A DNA stretch of 64,000 nt from Anisus vortex (taxonomy: Eukaryota; Mollusca; Gastropoda; Planorbidae). Every line of letters starts with the position of its first letter. Positions within the stretch are counted from its first letter, which is position 1. The notes under the pieces were generated by a model. It had not been told where the DNA came from. It was given only the letters and a program-made list of their open reading frames with translations, and made no database searches. Shown piece by piece: positions 32,701 through 44,724 of the stretch. Location: contig OX421500.1 in assembly GCA_949126835.1 (NCBI GenBank), forward strand, positions 44,424,114-44,488,113. Direction: 5' to 3'. Position numbers and translations under genes: made by a program.

Positions 32701-35700
32701 CTTATTAAATATCTGTCCATGGTCATGCTTATATTAGCCACTATTCCATTCAGCTCAGACCACTGTGAAAGAGAAACTGACCAAAGAGCTTTTTAAGGAA
32801 ACATTGGAAGCACTTCCCAACCACCTGCTCCTTGCAGAGTTGGCCCTCATTCTTCCTCTCCAAACGGCTGACTGTGAGAGGGGCTTCAGTGCCCAAAATG
32901 CGATCATCACTTCAAAAAGGAACAGGCTGGGGGAAGAGAGCCTGAATACCCCTATGACCCTTAAGTGTGAGGGAAACCTGCAAATGAAAACCTCCTGGAA
33001 AAATCCTTCTCTCTCTGGAGAGAAAGGAAGTAAAGGCAAATGTTCCAGAAAAACTAAACCCCAGCCCCCCTTGTGTGTGCAGTTTTTATTGTTTTAAACT
33101 AAGGTATGAACCATAATATTACATCATTGCCTTATCTTTCGTGAAAAAAAAATAAAACCTACTCTCCTGTAAAATGTTGCTCTCCTTTTTTTGGTTGGAG
33201 GGAGATCATGATCTCCTTTTTCTGAAATCCTAGAATTGACACTGTAATATCATAATCTGGTTGACAAAAACATAAGGTCAACACATCTGCTAACATATAA
33301 TTGTTCAATTACCCAACCTAGTGCTTGGGCACAAATGGATTGTTTAATAAAGGCTGCAAAAATAGTCTTTAAAGTCAGTTAACATTTAGTGAATTGATTA
33401 TGAACTGACAAACTCAACTCACCAATGTTGTGTACTTTAGCTCTCTGTATAAGGAAGTCAGGATCATGAACTCTCTGGGCCCCAGAAAGTATCTCCTCAC
33501 CTCTCATGAACATGTCGTAGGAATTGGACCATTTCTGGAGGAGAGAGAAAAAATCATGTGTTATACACATCAATGCTCTGATCATCAACAACCATCTAAT
33601 AGGGCTCCTGCACCAAACCTGGATACACATTTAAGGAGATTTCCAGGAGAAAAACTAACATTCCAGGAGGATAAGACACAAAGACAGACAAACAAAAATT
33701 ATCAATTAAAAACTAAACATATTTTCAATGGTGAAAACAATATATAATATAATTAAAGAGGTTACAAATATTTTCAAAAACAGCATAATTTGAAAAAATA
33801 TTCATAAAAGCATACAAAAAGTCAGTCACCAATTTCTTTAATTTTGGACTATGGCTTCAAAAGACTACTTCTTGTTGACCTACGGAAAACCGGAACTATT
33901 TTTAACAAAATCAAAATTTCAGTACATTTCAGGACTTTCCTAGGAGCTTTTAAATTTCAGGAGGCCGCAGGAACCCTGCATCTACTCCTCCAATCAAAGA
34001 TTTCACCATATGTTCCCACCCAAAAAACTAAATTCCAATTGGTCATCACAACTTCTACAATGTGGCAACATTACAAGTAGTACAACACCTAAACTTTGTG
34101 AAAATTAAGTATCACCTCGGACCGAATTGATCCATAGGGCCGGTGAAGCAGCATTCACAAGTTTCTGTGGCCACGGCATACTAGGGGATTGTGTGGCTTT
34201 ACCCCAACTATAGTCAGGTACCCATCAGAGCTGGGTAGACTCAGGGATACCTAACAGCAGACCTGAGAAACAAATCCGAACCTTCACCATGATTAAAACC
34301 CAGGACCTTTAAATAAGCCAGCCGGGCGTGCTTCCGCTCAGCCACCCTACCCCGCCTAAACTGAATGAACGCCCAGTAAGAAAAACAAATTGAAATATAA
34401 AAATACAACATGAGACTTAAGGACAACTTACAGGATTGTGTGGATCAGGCATGGTGTAGAATGGTCGAACTGCCAGAGGAAATTTGTCCAGGATAAAGAA
34501 GTCGGTGTCATACTGAAATGAACAGGCAAATTGAAATGTTGACCACAAACTCATGATTTAATTATCACTAACTTGGTCAAATTTGTATCAATGTACCAAC
34601 ATGATAAGCCATCCATAGCATGGGGAGTGGATACTATAGTACAGTCAAAGCCTCCGATCTCCACCCCCACCTTGTCTTATGGCCAGAGCTAGAGGTCAAA
34701 GGTTACCTTGGCTTTAACCAACCTGCCCAACAACTTCTCATTGGGCGTGGAAAGATCTTCTTCGTCCCCCATCTCGATGCCGGCCTGCTTCAACATGTCC
34801 ACGCCATCTTTGTAGTTCAGGATGAGGCTGCATGAAGAAAACAAACAGTCTGTTTAGTAAAGACTAACCAATCAGTTTAGTCTAACATAAACACTATACA
34901 GGAGTGGTTCCCATTGTATGCGACGTAGGGAGCAGCAGTGTCTTTACAGGGGTCACACAAAATATTGCAAAAGCTTTCATCATTTCTTTGGTCTTCTAGT
35001 TTAATAATAATAGTTATTTATATTGCGCTTGTATCCATGCTATTAAATTTAACATGCTCATCAGTGCACTCTTGGAATAATTTGCTTGCAATGTTATCAA
35101 AAACAAATGTCTACACAATAACAGCACAGCTAACAGAAGAAAATAGCACTGAACTATACTTATTTGTTACTTTAAAGTTAACATGTTTTACTGGAACAAA
35201 TTTTATCCTTCTCGTAGGTGGCACAAATTAATGTCTATCTTTCTTCATATAAATAATATTAACAAGTGACTAAAATAAAATATTTAGTTTTGGTTCTGAC
35301 TAATAAAAAAAAAAGAAGTGTGAACCTTGGTTCTAAAAACTTGAATGGCTCGGCTGGAAATTGTTTGTTTACAAGACTGATCTCTTCTGCATATCTGGTG
35401 AAAGAAAACAAAATAGTCATTTTAAACAGGTTGGTTGATATTTTGTTGTTAATACAATTAGTCTCTTACTAATGGTACTTTATCTAAACAGGTTGGTTGA
35501 TATTTTGTTGTTGATACAATTAGTCTCTTACTAATGGTACTTTATCTAAACAGGTTGGTTGATATTTTGTTGTTGATATAATTAGTCTCTTACTAATGGT
35601 ACTTTATCTAAACAAGTTGGTTGATATTTTGTTGTTGATATAATTAGTCTCTTACTAATGGTACTTTATCTAAACAGGTTGGTTGATATTTTGTTGTTGA

Positions 35701-38700
35701 TATAATTAGTCTCTTACTAATGGTACTTTATCTAAACAGGTTGGTTGATATTTTGTTGTTGATACAATTAGTCTCTTACTAATGGTACTTTATCTAAACA
35801 GGTTGGTTGATATTTTGTTGTTGATATAATTAGTCTCTTACTAATGGTACTTTATCTAAACAAGTTGGTTGATATTTTGTTGTTGATATAATTAGTCTCT
35901 TACTAATGGTACTTTATCTAAACAGGTTGGTTGATATTTTGTTGTTGATATAATTAGTCTCTTACTAATGGTACTTTATGTAAACAGGTTGGTTGATATT
36001 TTGTTGTTGATATAATTAGTCTCTTACTAATGGTACTTTATCTAAACAGGTTGGTTGATATTTTGTTGTTGATATAATTAGTCTCTTACTAATGGTACTT
36101 TATCTAAACAGGTTGGTTGATATTTTGTTGTTGATATAATTAGTCTCTTACTAATGGTACTTTATCTAAACAGGTTGGTTGATATTTTGTTGTTGATATA
36201 ATTAGTCTCTTACTAATGGTACTATATCTATATGTTTTAGTTGACATTGTTCAGTTAGCAATAGCATCTGTATTAAATGTTTCAGAAAATAACTAAATAG
36301 CAAAAAACAATGTGTAACAAAAATTTCCCGCCCCCACCTTTACTTCCCCCACCCTCTACACCTTTGTAAAAAAAAAGGTATAGCTTCAGGACCATATCAG
36401 TCTATAGGGCTAGTGAAGTTCACCAGTTTCCGGGGCCACAGCATGCAAAGGTTGGCATGGCCAGCACAATCAGAGCTGGATATACTTATAACTTAGCGAC
36501 ACCAGAACAGGGCAAAATAAAACCTGGTGTCATTAACTGGGTTCGAATCTAAAAACTTCAAAATGCCAATCCAACATACCCCAACTCTAAATCTGTGTTA
36601 GAAATGTAAACATTTTTACAAACACGCACACACACAAAAAACAATGCACATTTTTGTAATCTGTGTTCTCTGTCAATCTGTGTTCTCTGTGTGTCGTCAC
36701 AGAACCACAGTGACTGCCCTGGTACAAAGTGGGAGACGACAATTTCTATTGCGCGTCAACAAGACAGTCCACCGCTACTTACTGTTCCTGTAAACCTTTA
36801 AAGATGTTCACAAACATATCCCCAATGACGTCCAGCACCTCGTGGTAGTGATAGTTGAAGGCCATTTCCAGGTCAAGGCCAACGAACTCAGTCAAGTGCC
36901 TGTGAGTGTTGGAATCTTCCGCTCGAAATACTAGACACACAGAGAGGAAATAGACTTGTCAAATGCAGTTTTAAAAAACAAGTCATTTTCACTTTAACTC
37001 ACAGACTACACAGCACTCATTTCAATGTAATTTGTTTAACTGTTTATGATGATTGAACAGTGTATAAATACTCTCTACTACTACTATTTGTACACTAAAT
37101 TTTTAAAAATCTGAAAATATATTATTGTTTCAGCTTAAGTCAAAAATGTACATTCTAATTTAACTAATACAAATTGTTGCTACAATTTCAACAAATATTT
37201 AGCCATGTCATTTTCATCTCTTTTTTAAGGTAGCTCAGGCCTAATCAGTGGAGAACATTTAAAAAATTGTTTTTAATGCACACAGCTTTGTTTTAAATAG
37301 TTTTATGACTTTTTCATATTGTAAATTACTTTCACCATAGCATTCAAAATCTTTTATTTTTAATTGATTTACTATTTGAAACTAAACTTCCTGTTTCTTT
37401 ATACACACATATGTAATAAATATCTCTACAGTTAGTCCTGTACAATAGAAAGAGCTGTCAGTTACCTGCACCAACAGTGAAGACCCTGTCAAACTCTGCA
37501 CACACTGCCATCTGTTTATACAGCTGTGGGGACTGGGCCATGTAGGCTTTGGTTTTAAAGTAGGTCACCTCAAACACATTAGCACCACCTTCAGATGCAG
37601 CTGTAGAAACACATTCAAACATTTCATCAATTGAACACAGAGTAGTAAATAGAGTAGAAGCAAAGAGTAAAGTACTAATAATATATAAAGCATTAAATTA
37701 TAATTTAGAAATACAACCCAATAACAACCTGTTGCAATGCTCAGATAAACATAAAGAAAAAACTCTTTCCTTATCCCTTGAGCGAGAACAAATACATATA
37801 AGTACTCTTTCTTCCATAGTGGCATTTGGGTATGGAATGGGTTGCCTGAACAAACCAAAAACCACTAACTAAACATCATTTAAAAAATTATTAAAAATGC
37901 AAGACTACACTTAGCCCACAGATGAGCATAAGATGCAATAATCTTCTTTATTAATTCCTTAATGTAAACATTTTAGTTTAGCTGCATAGAATTAATTCTG
38001 TAAAGAACTGTGTGATTTATTTTCTCCTGTTCACATTAAAGATACTGCTTTCTTGAAATAAAATGTTTTCAATTAAAAAGACAATATCTAAGCCATTCAG
38101 CTGTCAAACCTGAGATAATCTTGGGCGTATGAATCTCAACAAAACCTTTGGACGTCAAGTAGTCCCGGAACAGGCGACACACCCCGGCCTCCAATCTAAA
38201 GATGGACTGACTGGTCAGTGTACGAAGATCTAGAACCCTGTTGTCCAGCCTTGTGTCCTGATTCACTGTCGCCAACTCCTAAATTAAAGAGAGATAAACA
38301 AAATCCACTTTTTACTTTAAAAACAACACTGAACAGAAAAACAGAATCATTTGTTTACAGTAAAAGCAGGTTGTTGTTTTTTTATCCATCTGATATTCAG
38401 AAAAAAATAATATGTCATACATTTTGTACTTTTATCTGGCACATTCAAAATTAATTTCACAAAAGCATTCAGAAAATTAAATTTTACTTTAACTGTATCA
38501 AATATTTCATTAACATAACAATTTATCATACTGGACTTTGTTCAATACAGGGCGTGGACAAAGCTTAAGATATTTTCTTGAAAGTACTTTATATGAATAT
38601 ATTAAACAAACACTTTTATTTATTGTATGAATGGAACTCACCACTAAATCATACAATAATTTAAAAAAATGTAAAAATGTGTGCAAATCTAGTAAGTTCA

Positions 38701-41700
38701 TGATTGAATAGAAGAAAATATTTACCCAGAATTCAAATTGTCATAAAACACACACTTACCCCTTCTCCTTCAGGGCGGCTGGCATCCTCAATGAGTAGCG
38801 GTAACCTTGGCTCAGCAGCACTAACAACCCACACCTGCAACAGTCACACAAGTTAGAAACATACAGAGTAATCACATCTAAAAAAATACAATTCACTGTA
38901 CAAATGTTGACTTTTTTCTCATTGTATTAAAGCAGGGGTCGGGAACCTTTTTTTCTGAGAGAGCCATGGACACCACATATTTTGAAAATTCTGTGAGAGC
39001 CATACATTATGTTTAAAACAAAAATTTAAGTCAATGTGTGCAAGAGTTATTTCCCTTTAATTACAATGCATACAGTGTTGCTATTTTTCTGTCTTTTAGG
39101 TCAGCGTAGTTTATCTCCTTTACCACTTCTGATGCTGATCTGCAGTAGACTTTAGCTCATTTGTTGAATGAAATATTGATATGCAATTAATATGTAGATC
39201 AAAGGAGTCCAAAGAAACATTTTTTTATAATTGAACATTTGTCTGCGAGCCAGATGCAGCCATCAATAGAGCCACATCTGGCTCGCGAGCCATAGGTTCC
39301 CAACCCCTGTATTAAAGTGTTGTTTAAATGTTTATGTTTAATTTATCATTAATTTACAGTTAAAGACAGCAGATAATAGACTATTTATACCATTACACAT
39401 AGGAAAAAAAACACCATACTTTTTTTTTTAATATGCATGGGGTACAATACGTCTTTATTCACTGTTACAAAGTTATTTATGTTTAGGCCCTAACCAGAAA
39501 TCACCTGGGAAGATCGCCTCGACAGAATATCCTATTTTTTTCTTCACACAAATAGTTACACACAAGAAAAAAATAAATTAATATTTTAAAAAATATCAAA
39601 CTTTTAAATACAGAATGAATGCAAACTTGATCAGTTTTGACAAAATCCTAATTTTGTCCAAGGGACGTGTGTTAAGGAGAGATCACTCAATGAATAATCT
39701 TTGCATCTATATATATCAAAGCAATACTCCGAAGTTGCCACTACTACTTGGTTCCTACACAGATTCAACAAACAGTGTCTTCAATTACTAGGATTCAGGA
39801 CTCTGTAGAAACTATCGACTCAGTTGGCCACTATTGTTATATTGTACTTTAAAGCTGAAGCATAATTTGTAATAATTTTTTTAAAATGTAAATTACATTT
39901 CTCTTAAAAATCTAAAACCTAATCTGTATTGCTTCAAATTAACATTTGTAAATAATGTTATATATACATTTGTTGATAAGGAAAATATACCATTAGATTA
40001 TAAATAATCACAAAATAAAAATTGACTCCGCTGTTAGATCAATAGGCCTACAGTTCTGAAAGAATGTCTGAAGTAATTTCTGGAAGTTAAACATGACCAT
40101 CTGAAAGAATGTCTGAAGTAATTTCTGGAAGTTAAACATGACAGTCTGAAAGAATGTCTGCAGTAATTTCTGGAAGTTAAACATGACTGTCTGAAAGAAT
40201 GTCTGAAAGAATGTCTGAAGTAATTTCTGGAAGTTAAACATGTCAGTCTGAAAGAATGTCTGAAGTAATTTCTGGAAGCTAAACATGACCGTCTGAAAGA
40301 ATGTCTGCAGTAATTTCTCAAAGTTAAATATGACAGTCTGAAAGAATTTACCTGGTGAATATGGAGTTCAACGTCCTGTTGTGTGCAGGATTGAATCTTC
40401 TGCCCTACAGTCTGCACCACTCCTTCAACATCAATGATGGACTCGGCTGTGATTCTGTGTTCAGAAAAGAAATGGGTGTGTTCACAGTCAAAGTGTTCTT
40501 CTCAAATCAATAAAGACATTATTTTGTTCAACTGATGAGAGGCCAATTAACCAACAGAGATCTACATCCATATAATAGTGAGCACTTAATATAATAGACA
40601 ATTGGGGGCCATTAATTTGTAATTCCTGCAAGTTTGACCTTGTGCTTGCCAACTTTAAAATGTATAATATTTTGTGAGAAGTCAGAAAGTCAAGAAAATG
40701 AAGACTCAGTTGTTTTTTTAAAACCAACTTTTGTTTTCTACTAAATGTGACTATCAATGGAACCAAGGTTCCTTAATCATGACTTAAGACTCAAGCCAAA
40801 GTTTCTTTCATGTCGCTATAGAATTAAGTCAAAGAGCATGGCAGATTAGCAACAGCACGCTTGGATAACCACAACTAAGGGCCGGGGTTAGAATCATCCT
40901 GGTGAAGGCTGATTTTTTTTCTCTGGGCTAAGTGGGCTCTGTTGGATACCTAACATTAGTTGGGCATAGGTAAAAGTGGCTGGGTATTATGCTGGCAAAA
41001 CGATGCCCTAGTATACATTGGTCAGGACCCCATAGACTAACATTAACAGGGTGTGAAAGAGAAACTTGTTTGGATGATGTAAACAAAGATTCTCAAACAG
41101 TTCTGGGACTCAAAACTTTTTTTGACACAATAAAGTACAATGTGGACATATTTCCAAATGACAAAATTGTGTGCCGCCTAACAGACAAAGACACAATTCT
41201 TGACTACACTATCCAATATGAATATGGCGTGACAGTCTCCACCTAAGTGGCAGTTGATGGTAAAATGTACTTACCCGGAAATAAATTTAATCATCTGTTT
41301 GCTGACCACTTCGCTCTGTGCTGCCATCACTTGAATGGTCCATTTTTGTTGCCGTATCACAAAAAAGCATTGTTTGCCTATAGATAAACAGAAAAAATAT
41401 ACATACATCGTTTTGTTTTAGCAAATATACAAAGTTCAAATGCAAGCCAAGTCTCTTTTTTTATGTGATCTAAGATCATCCAATTAAATCTGATACGAGC
41501 TAAGAAAACTGAAGAAAGTGAAACTTTACAACAGCAAAGTAACTGCTGGACAAAATTGATCATAGGGCAGCGTTCACCAGTTTCTGTCGCTACAACATAC
41601 TACGGGATTGTGTGGCCAGCACAATGCTCAGCCCCTTTACTTTACCCCGACTAATGTCAGGGACCATCAGAGCTGGGTAGACTCTGGGACACCCTCTAGT

Positions 41701-43388
41701 CCCAGGAACAAATCCTAGCTTTTACCAGGATTTGAACCCAGAACCTTCAGTATGCCAGCCGAATGCACTGACCATCGTGCTCAACTTTACAACAACTAAT
41801 TTATAAAATGCAAAAACCATTTCATAGCATAATGGCACTTTTTATATTTAGAAATTACCCTTAAAATATGCAGTCATCTATGATTACATTTCAAGATAAT
41901 TTCTTTAATAAATTTGATTATAATTCAGAACTGACTCACAGGGCAACACTTACCTTTACTGCGACAGGTATGCAGTCTCCCTCTTACCCAAACTTTCTGA
42001 CCAGCTATACCAGGCACAAGTTCCGAGACTTTGTACAATCTGCGTTGAAGTTTTTCCTGGGACTGGTTTAACGGCAAAACCCCATAGTGACCTTTGGAGA
42101 TGTCTTCCTGTTCTTTTTCATCTTTCTGCAAACATTTTATGTGAACTTTAAAATTGTGGATTCATGAAAAACATTAATAATAATGACAGATTGGCGTTTG
42201 AGTAAAACACTTCTTGAATATGATTAGAAGGCAATTTACCTTTTTAATGTAGACATGCATTACCACAAAGATAATTTTGTTAGTCCATTAAATTTGTTAT
42301 TTGCGCAGCAAAGTTGTTGAGTATTAGGCCCAAATTTAATTAAAATAGAAAATAGTTGAAAATGTATTTTTATAAGAGCTGCTAGGTTTAATTTGCTCAA
42401 TTTGGTAACTATTATGATGGCATTGATAATAATTTTCTAGTATTTTATATAGACAAACTATTATATATATAAATGATGGCATTGATAATAATTTTCTAGT
42501 ATTTTATATAGACAAACTATTATATATATAAATGATGGCATTGATAATAATTTTCTAGTATTTTATATAGACAAACCTCTCCCTCATTAGGTTTTTTGTG
42601 TTGGGCTTTCTTTGCTGCTTTCTCTGCCTCTTTCTGTTGTTTTTTCAATGCTTTCTTGGATAAAGGTAAGCCATCAGGTCTAGGGTAATGCAAGAAATTA
42701 TGTATAATTTAACTGATATATTGGACAATACAGATTTCTCAGATTTCTATGAAATTAGATTAGGCTAACTCAAATATTGATAACTGAAGCTAAAGTATGT
42801 TAGGTAAAACTTAGACTTAGTCGTCTAGGTCTAGATAAGATCCCTGCCGCCGACTGATCTCTGCGGCCCTGCAGGAGTCTGAGGAGTTTGGGGCCTATTG
42901 GACGTAATAAACTTCTATCTAGAACTAGAAGGAACCTCTGTAAAACGTATTAGGCTATACGGAAAAGCCTGTTCATGCCCATATAATCATAAATAATACT
43001 GGACTTGGTCTTCTTGGTTGATGAAAGTCCAAAGACTAAAATTTTAAAGCTAAAACTGTTTTAAAGTTAACTCTATCTCTATCTATTCTATACTCTAACT
43101 CTACTAATCAGAATCTAATCCGTCTCTAGTCTCGACATTATCAAAAAGGAAATAACAGATTATGGTTACTGATAATAATAATGCTCTTGACTACTCTTTT
43201 CGTGTGTCTTGGGTCAAGTTGGGTAGGTAGGCTTGGGCTTGACTTGAAAAGTGTGAGCTGACGTGATAAGAATTTTAAAAGAACATTGCAACGCACGTAG
43301 TCTAGTGTGTGAGTATTTATTTATGACATAAGTGTTAATAGGGCATTAATTAATAAATTACATACCCAAGAGCTTCTTCTCCGCTCAT
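29757..43388 (-). CDS. DARS1: Aspartyl-tRNA synthetase, cytoplasmic (class IIb)
   Basis: Charges tRNA-Asp with aspartate using ATP in the cytosol; in animals it normally sits in the multi-synthetase complex. Exons in transcript order (high to low): 43388-43366, 42679-42577, 42125-41954, 41377-41275, 40454-40352, 38834-38760, 38278-38110, 37600-37466, 36930-36783, 35394-35326, 34827-34707, 34512-34432, 33534-33423, 30809-30738, 29848-29757. They total 1,578 nt and join in frame to 525 residues (human 501). Residues about 10-45 form a Lys-rich helix ([20 protein letters not shown]) like the tRNA-binding extension of eukaryotic AspRS/LysRS. An OB-fold follows ([31 protein letters not shown]). 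The catalytic domain has [10 protein letters not shown], motif 1 ([11 protein letters not shown]), [17 protein letters not shown], motif 2 ([15 protein letters not shown]), RPFYTMPDP and motif 3 ([16 protein letters not shown]), ending [10 protein letters not shown]. All key motifs are intact, so it should be active. Introns carry many transposons and minisatellites. Confidence 0.96.
30119..30674. mobile_element. Possible TTAA-bounded piggyBac-like MITE in DARS1 intron 14
   Basis: TTAA at 30115-30118 followed by CCCTTTTCTACC, and GGCTGTAAGGG followed by TTAA at 30675-30678. The inverted match is only CCCTT at the very end, plus CAACCTACTTT inverted further in. CCCT next to TTAA is piggyBac-like, but the evidence is thin. 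Confidence 0.3.
31142..31402 (-). mobile_element. SINE family A in DARS1 intron 13
   Basis: On plus: GGACCAAACTGATCATAGG, GTTCACCAGTTTCTGTAACC, CCAGCCGCCTGTACTTTACC, GGATTTGAAGCCAGAACC. It inserted 50 bp from the hAT element at 31460 and shares transcriptional direction with DARS1. Confidence 0.85.
31460..33243 (+). mobile_element. Complete hAT element boundaries with decayed transposase
   Basis: Terminal inverted repeat AGTGTCAATTCTAGG / CCTAGAATTGACACT, perfect over 15 bp, and a perfect 8-bp target duplication GTAATATC (31452-31459 and 33244-33251). Near the 3' end a plus-strand frame (about 32765-33095) reads [20 protein letters not shown] followed by [14 protein letters not shown], the C-terminal dimerisation region of hAT transposases. 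Upstream coding sequence is broken by stops and mostly deleted, so the copy is not autonomous. It lies in DARS1 intron 13. Confidence 0.85.
34114..34355 (-). mobile_element. SINE family A in DARS1 intron 12
   Basis: On plus: GGACCGAATTGATCCATAGG, GCCGGTGAAGCAGCATTCAC, GGGGATTGTGTGGC, GGTACCCATCAGAGCTGGG. The segment between GTGTGGC and TTTACCCC is deleted relative to other copies. Confidence 0.85.
35425..36228. repeat. 62-bp minisatellite, about 13 copies, in DARS1 intron 9
   Basis: Units contain GGTTGGTTGATATTTTGTTG and CTTACTAATGGTACTTTATC. The array begins about 30 bp from the exon 10 acceptor. On the transcribed strand every unit has an acceptor-like CTGTTTAG and a donor-like GTAAGA 14 bases apart. 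Units differ mainly at single positions (CAGG/CAAG, ATAC/ATAT). Confidence 0.95.
36385..36590 (-). mobile_element. Degenerate SINE family A in DARS1 intron 9
   Basis: On plus: GACCATATCAGTCTATAGGG, TTCACCAGTTTCCGGGGCC, GGCATGGCCAGCACAA, GGGTTCGAATCT. Diverged and internally deleted. Confidence 0.6.
37618..37960 (+). mobile_element. Hairpin-tail LINE 3' end in DARS1 intron 7
   Basis: Homologous to 1561-2065: GCAAAGAGTAAAGTA, CATATAAGTACTCTTTCTTC, GGAATGGGTTGCCTGAAC, then GATGCAATAATCTTCTTTAT, where it stops. The second arm of the tail hairpin is absent. Antisense to DARS1. Confidence 0.7.
38933..39309. mobile_element. hAT-type MITE with perfect 8-bp target duplication in DARS1 intron 5
   Basis: Ends CAGGGGTCGGGAACC and GGTTCCCAACCCCTG, with TATTAAAG duplicated exactly at 38925-38932 and 39310-39317. 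It is the same family as 7946-8296 in inverted orientation; the perfect duplication implies a younger insertion. Confidence 0.9.
40052..40345. repeat. 45-bp minisatellite abutting the DARS1 exon 5 donor
   Basis: About 6 copies of a unit containing CTGAAAGAATGTCTGAAG and TAATTTCTGGAAGTTAAACA. The last partial copy, CTGAAAGAAT, runs to within a few bases of the donor at 40350-40351. One unit carries a partial internal duplication (CTGAAAGAATGTCTGAAAG). Confidence 0.92.
40838..41040 (+). mobile_element. Degenerate SINE family A in DARS1 intron 4
   Basis: GGGGTTAGAATCATCCTGG (decayed B box), GTGGGCTCTGTTGGATACC, GTGGCTGGGTATTATGCTGG. Antisense to the gene. Confidence 0.6.
41041..41246 (+). other. 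Protein-like open frame, function unknown, antisense in DARS1 intron 4
   Basis: Downstream of the SINE a plus-strand frame reads [20 protein letters not shown], then [20 protein letters not shown] and [17 protein letters not shown], ending in a TAA near 41244. The amino acid mix looks more like protein than the surrounding AT-rich intron, but I do not recognise a family. It could be a fragment of a transposon or a retrocopied exon, or chance. Confidence 0.2.
41545..41785 (-). mobile_element. SINE family A in DARS1 intron 3
   Basis: On plus: GGACAAAATTGATCATAGGG, CAGCGTTCACCAGTTTCTG, GGGATTGTGTGGCCAGCAC, GGATTTGAACCCAGAACC. A nearly full copy that lacks the CCGGTGAAG segment. Confidence 0.85.
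42412..42576. repeat. 58-bp tandem repeat that includes the DARS1 exon 2 donor
   Basis: Nearly three copies of a unit containing AATGATGGCATTGATAATAA and TAGTATTTTATATAGACAAA. The last copy ends ATAGACAAAC directly at exon 2, so the donor GTTTGT (minus strand) is part of the repeated unit and occurs again in the upstream copies. Confidence 0.9.
42828..42965 (+). mobile_element. SINE family B fragment in DARS1 intron 1
   Basis: ATCCCTGCCGCCGACTGATC, GGCCCTGCAGGAGTCTGAGG, then GGACGTAATAAACTTCT and AGAAGGAACCTCTGTAAA. The tRNA-like head is missing (5' truncation). Confidence 0.7.
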
Positions 43389-44716
43389 TGTTACCGTTGC
43401 TGGAACCCCGTTGCTTTTATGAACAACTGTGTATAAATCAAACTTTATTTTACCAAATATGTTTATTTACGTTACACACCGGTAATATTCAGGCCAAAGA
43501 GAATCGAAACCTCTCTTTCATATTCGACTATCTCTTTCTGTATCAATAGCTAAAACGATATGAAAATAGGCCTATACATGATAGTATTTTTATAATGTAT
43601 TTTTCAAAATCAATAACGCTATTTATTGCTCTGAGCTAATGTTACAACACATTACAAACATATGTTTTATAATGCAATATAATAACCGAACCCTTCAAGA
43701 TATTAATTAAATAACAGTTACGCAGTAGACCTAGAGCTGCCTATCATGTAATCAAATAATAAAACACTATCTATATTTATATATGTATTAAATGTATAAA
43801 TCTTATTAAATACTCTAAAATAACAATTAAAACGTACTACAAAAAAAGTATTTCTTAGAAATATTATAATTATATTATCGAACTCACAAGTAAGCCTTAA
43901 AAATAGAATCGATACTGTTAACAAAATATATCCGGCTATTTCTCACGCAATGTCCAACCAACGTGTATTCCATTAAGTGATCTTAATATACATAGATCAG
44001 TGACTCCTTTATTTATTTTTTATTATTTATATATATATTATATATAGTCTAGTTATGAGCACCACAAAAATGTAATGAGAGTTGGTTGGGGGGGGGGGGG
44101 GGCATAGAAGAAATCAAGGACATAGTCTATTTATAGGATTGAGAAACATTTGACAAAGATTATTGGAAGCACGTTATTTAAAAACGTGACCGATCGAACT
44201 TTAGTTAGAATTAAGTGTCTTATATAAGCCTATACGGGCATACGGGTATTATATCAATACAGCAACTACGTATATATAGGCCTAGGCCTACGTAGAATCT
44301 ATAGGCCCCATAGGATTGGCCTATTCGGGAATTCCAATCATCGAAGGCCCGGACCAGCCATACTACGCGAATTCTTAGGGATACCTTTAACTTTAAGAAT
44401 AATTTTAAAGCATTAGCGTAAATCCGTTCATTTGCATAAGCGATGGTGGTGATCGAAGCGATCATTTCTAAAGCGCATCGCGGGCATTTAGCTTGCTCAG
44501 TACCTAAAGGCCTATATATAGCCTAGCCTAGTTATACAATTCAGTTACAGATGCAAGGCGACCCTTCTCCACACACACACACCTTAAAGTAGGGTACCCA
44601 GATATATTTAGGGCCTATATATAGCCTACATGGGTACCAAAAGGAGGACGCAGAGAGACCAAAAGGACACAAAGGAGGACACATGGGTACCAAAAGGAGG
44701 ACACATTGAGTGTTTC
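43389..44716. other. DARS1 5' flank and intergenic DNA
   Basis: The DARS1 promoter must lie at the low end of this interval; no decisive element is visible. A poly-G run is at about 44089-44102, and a short direct repeat (CATGGGTACCAAAAGGAGGA) occurs at about 44630-44705. The remaining open frames are short and unrecognised. Confidence 0.4.
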
Positions 44717-44724
44717 ATTTAAGT

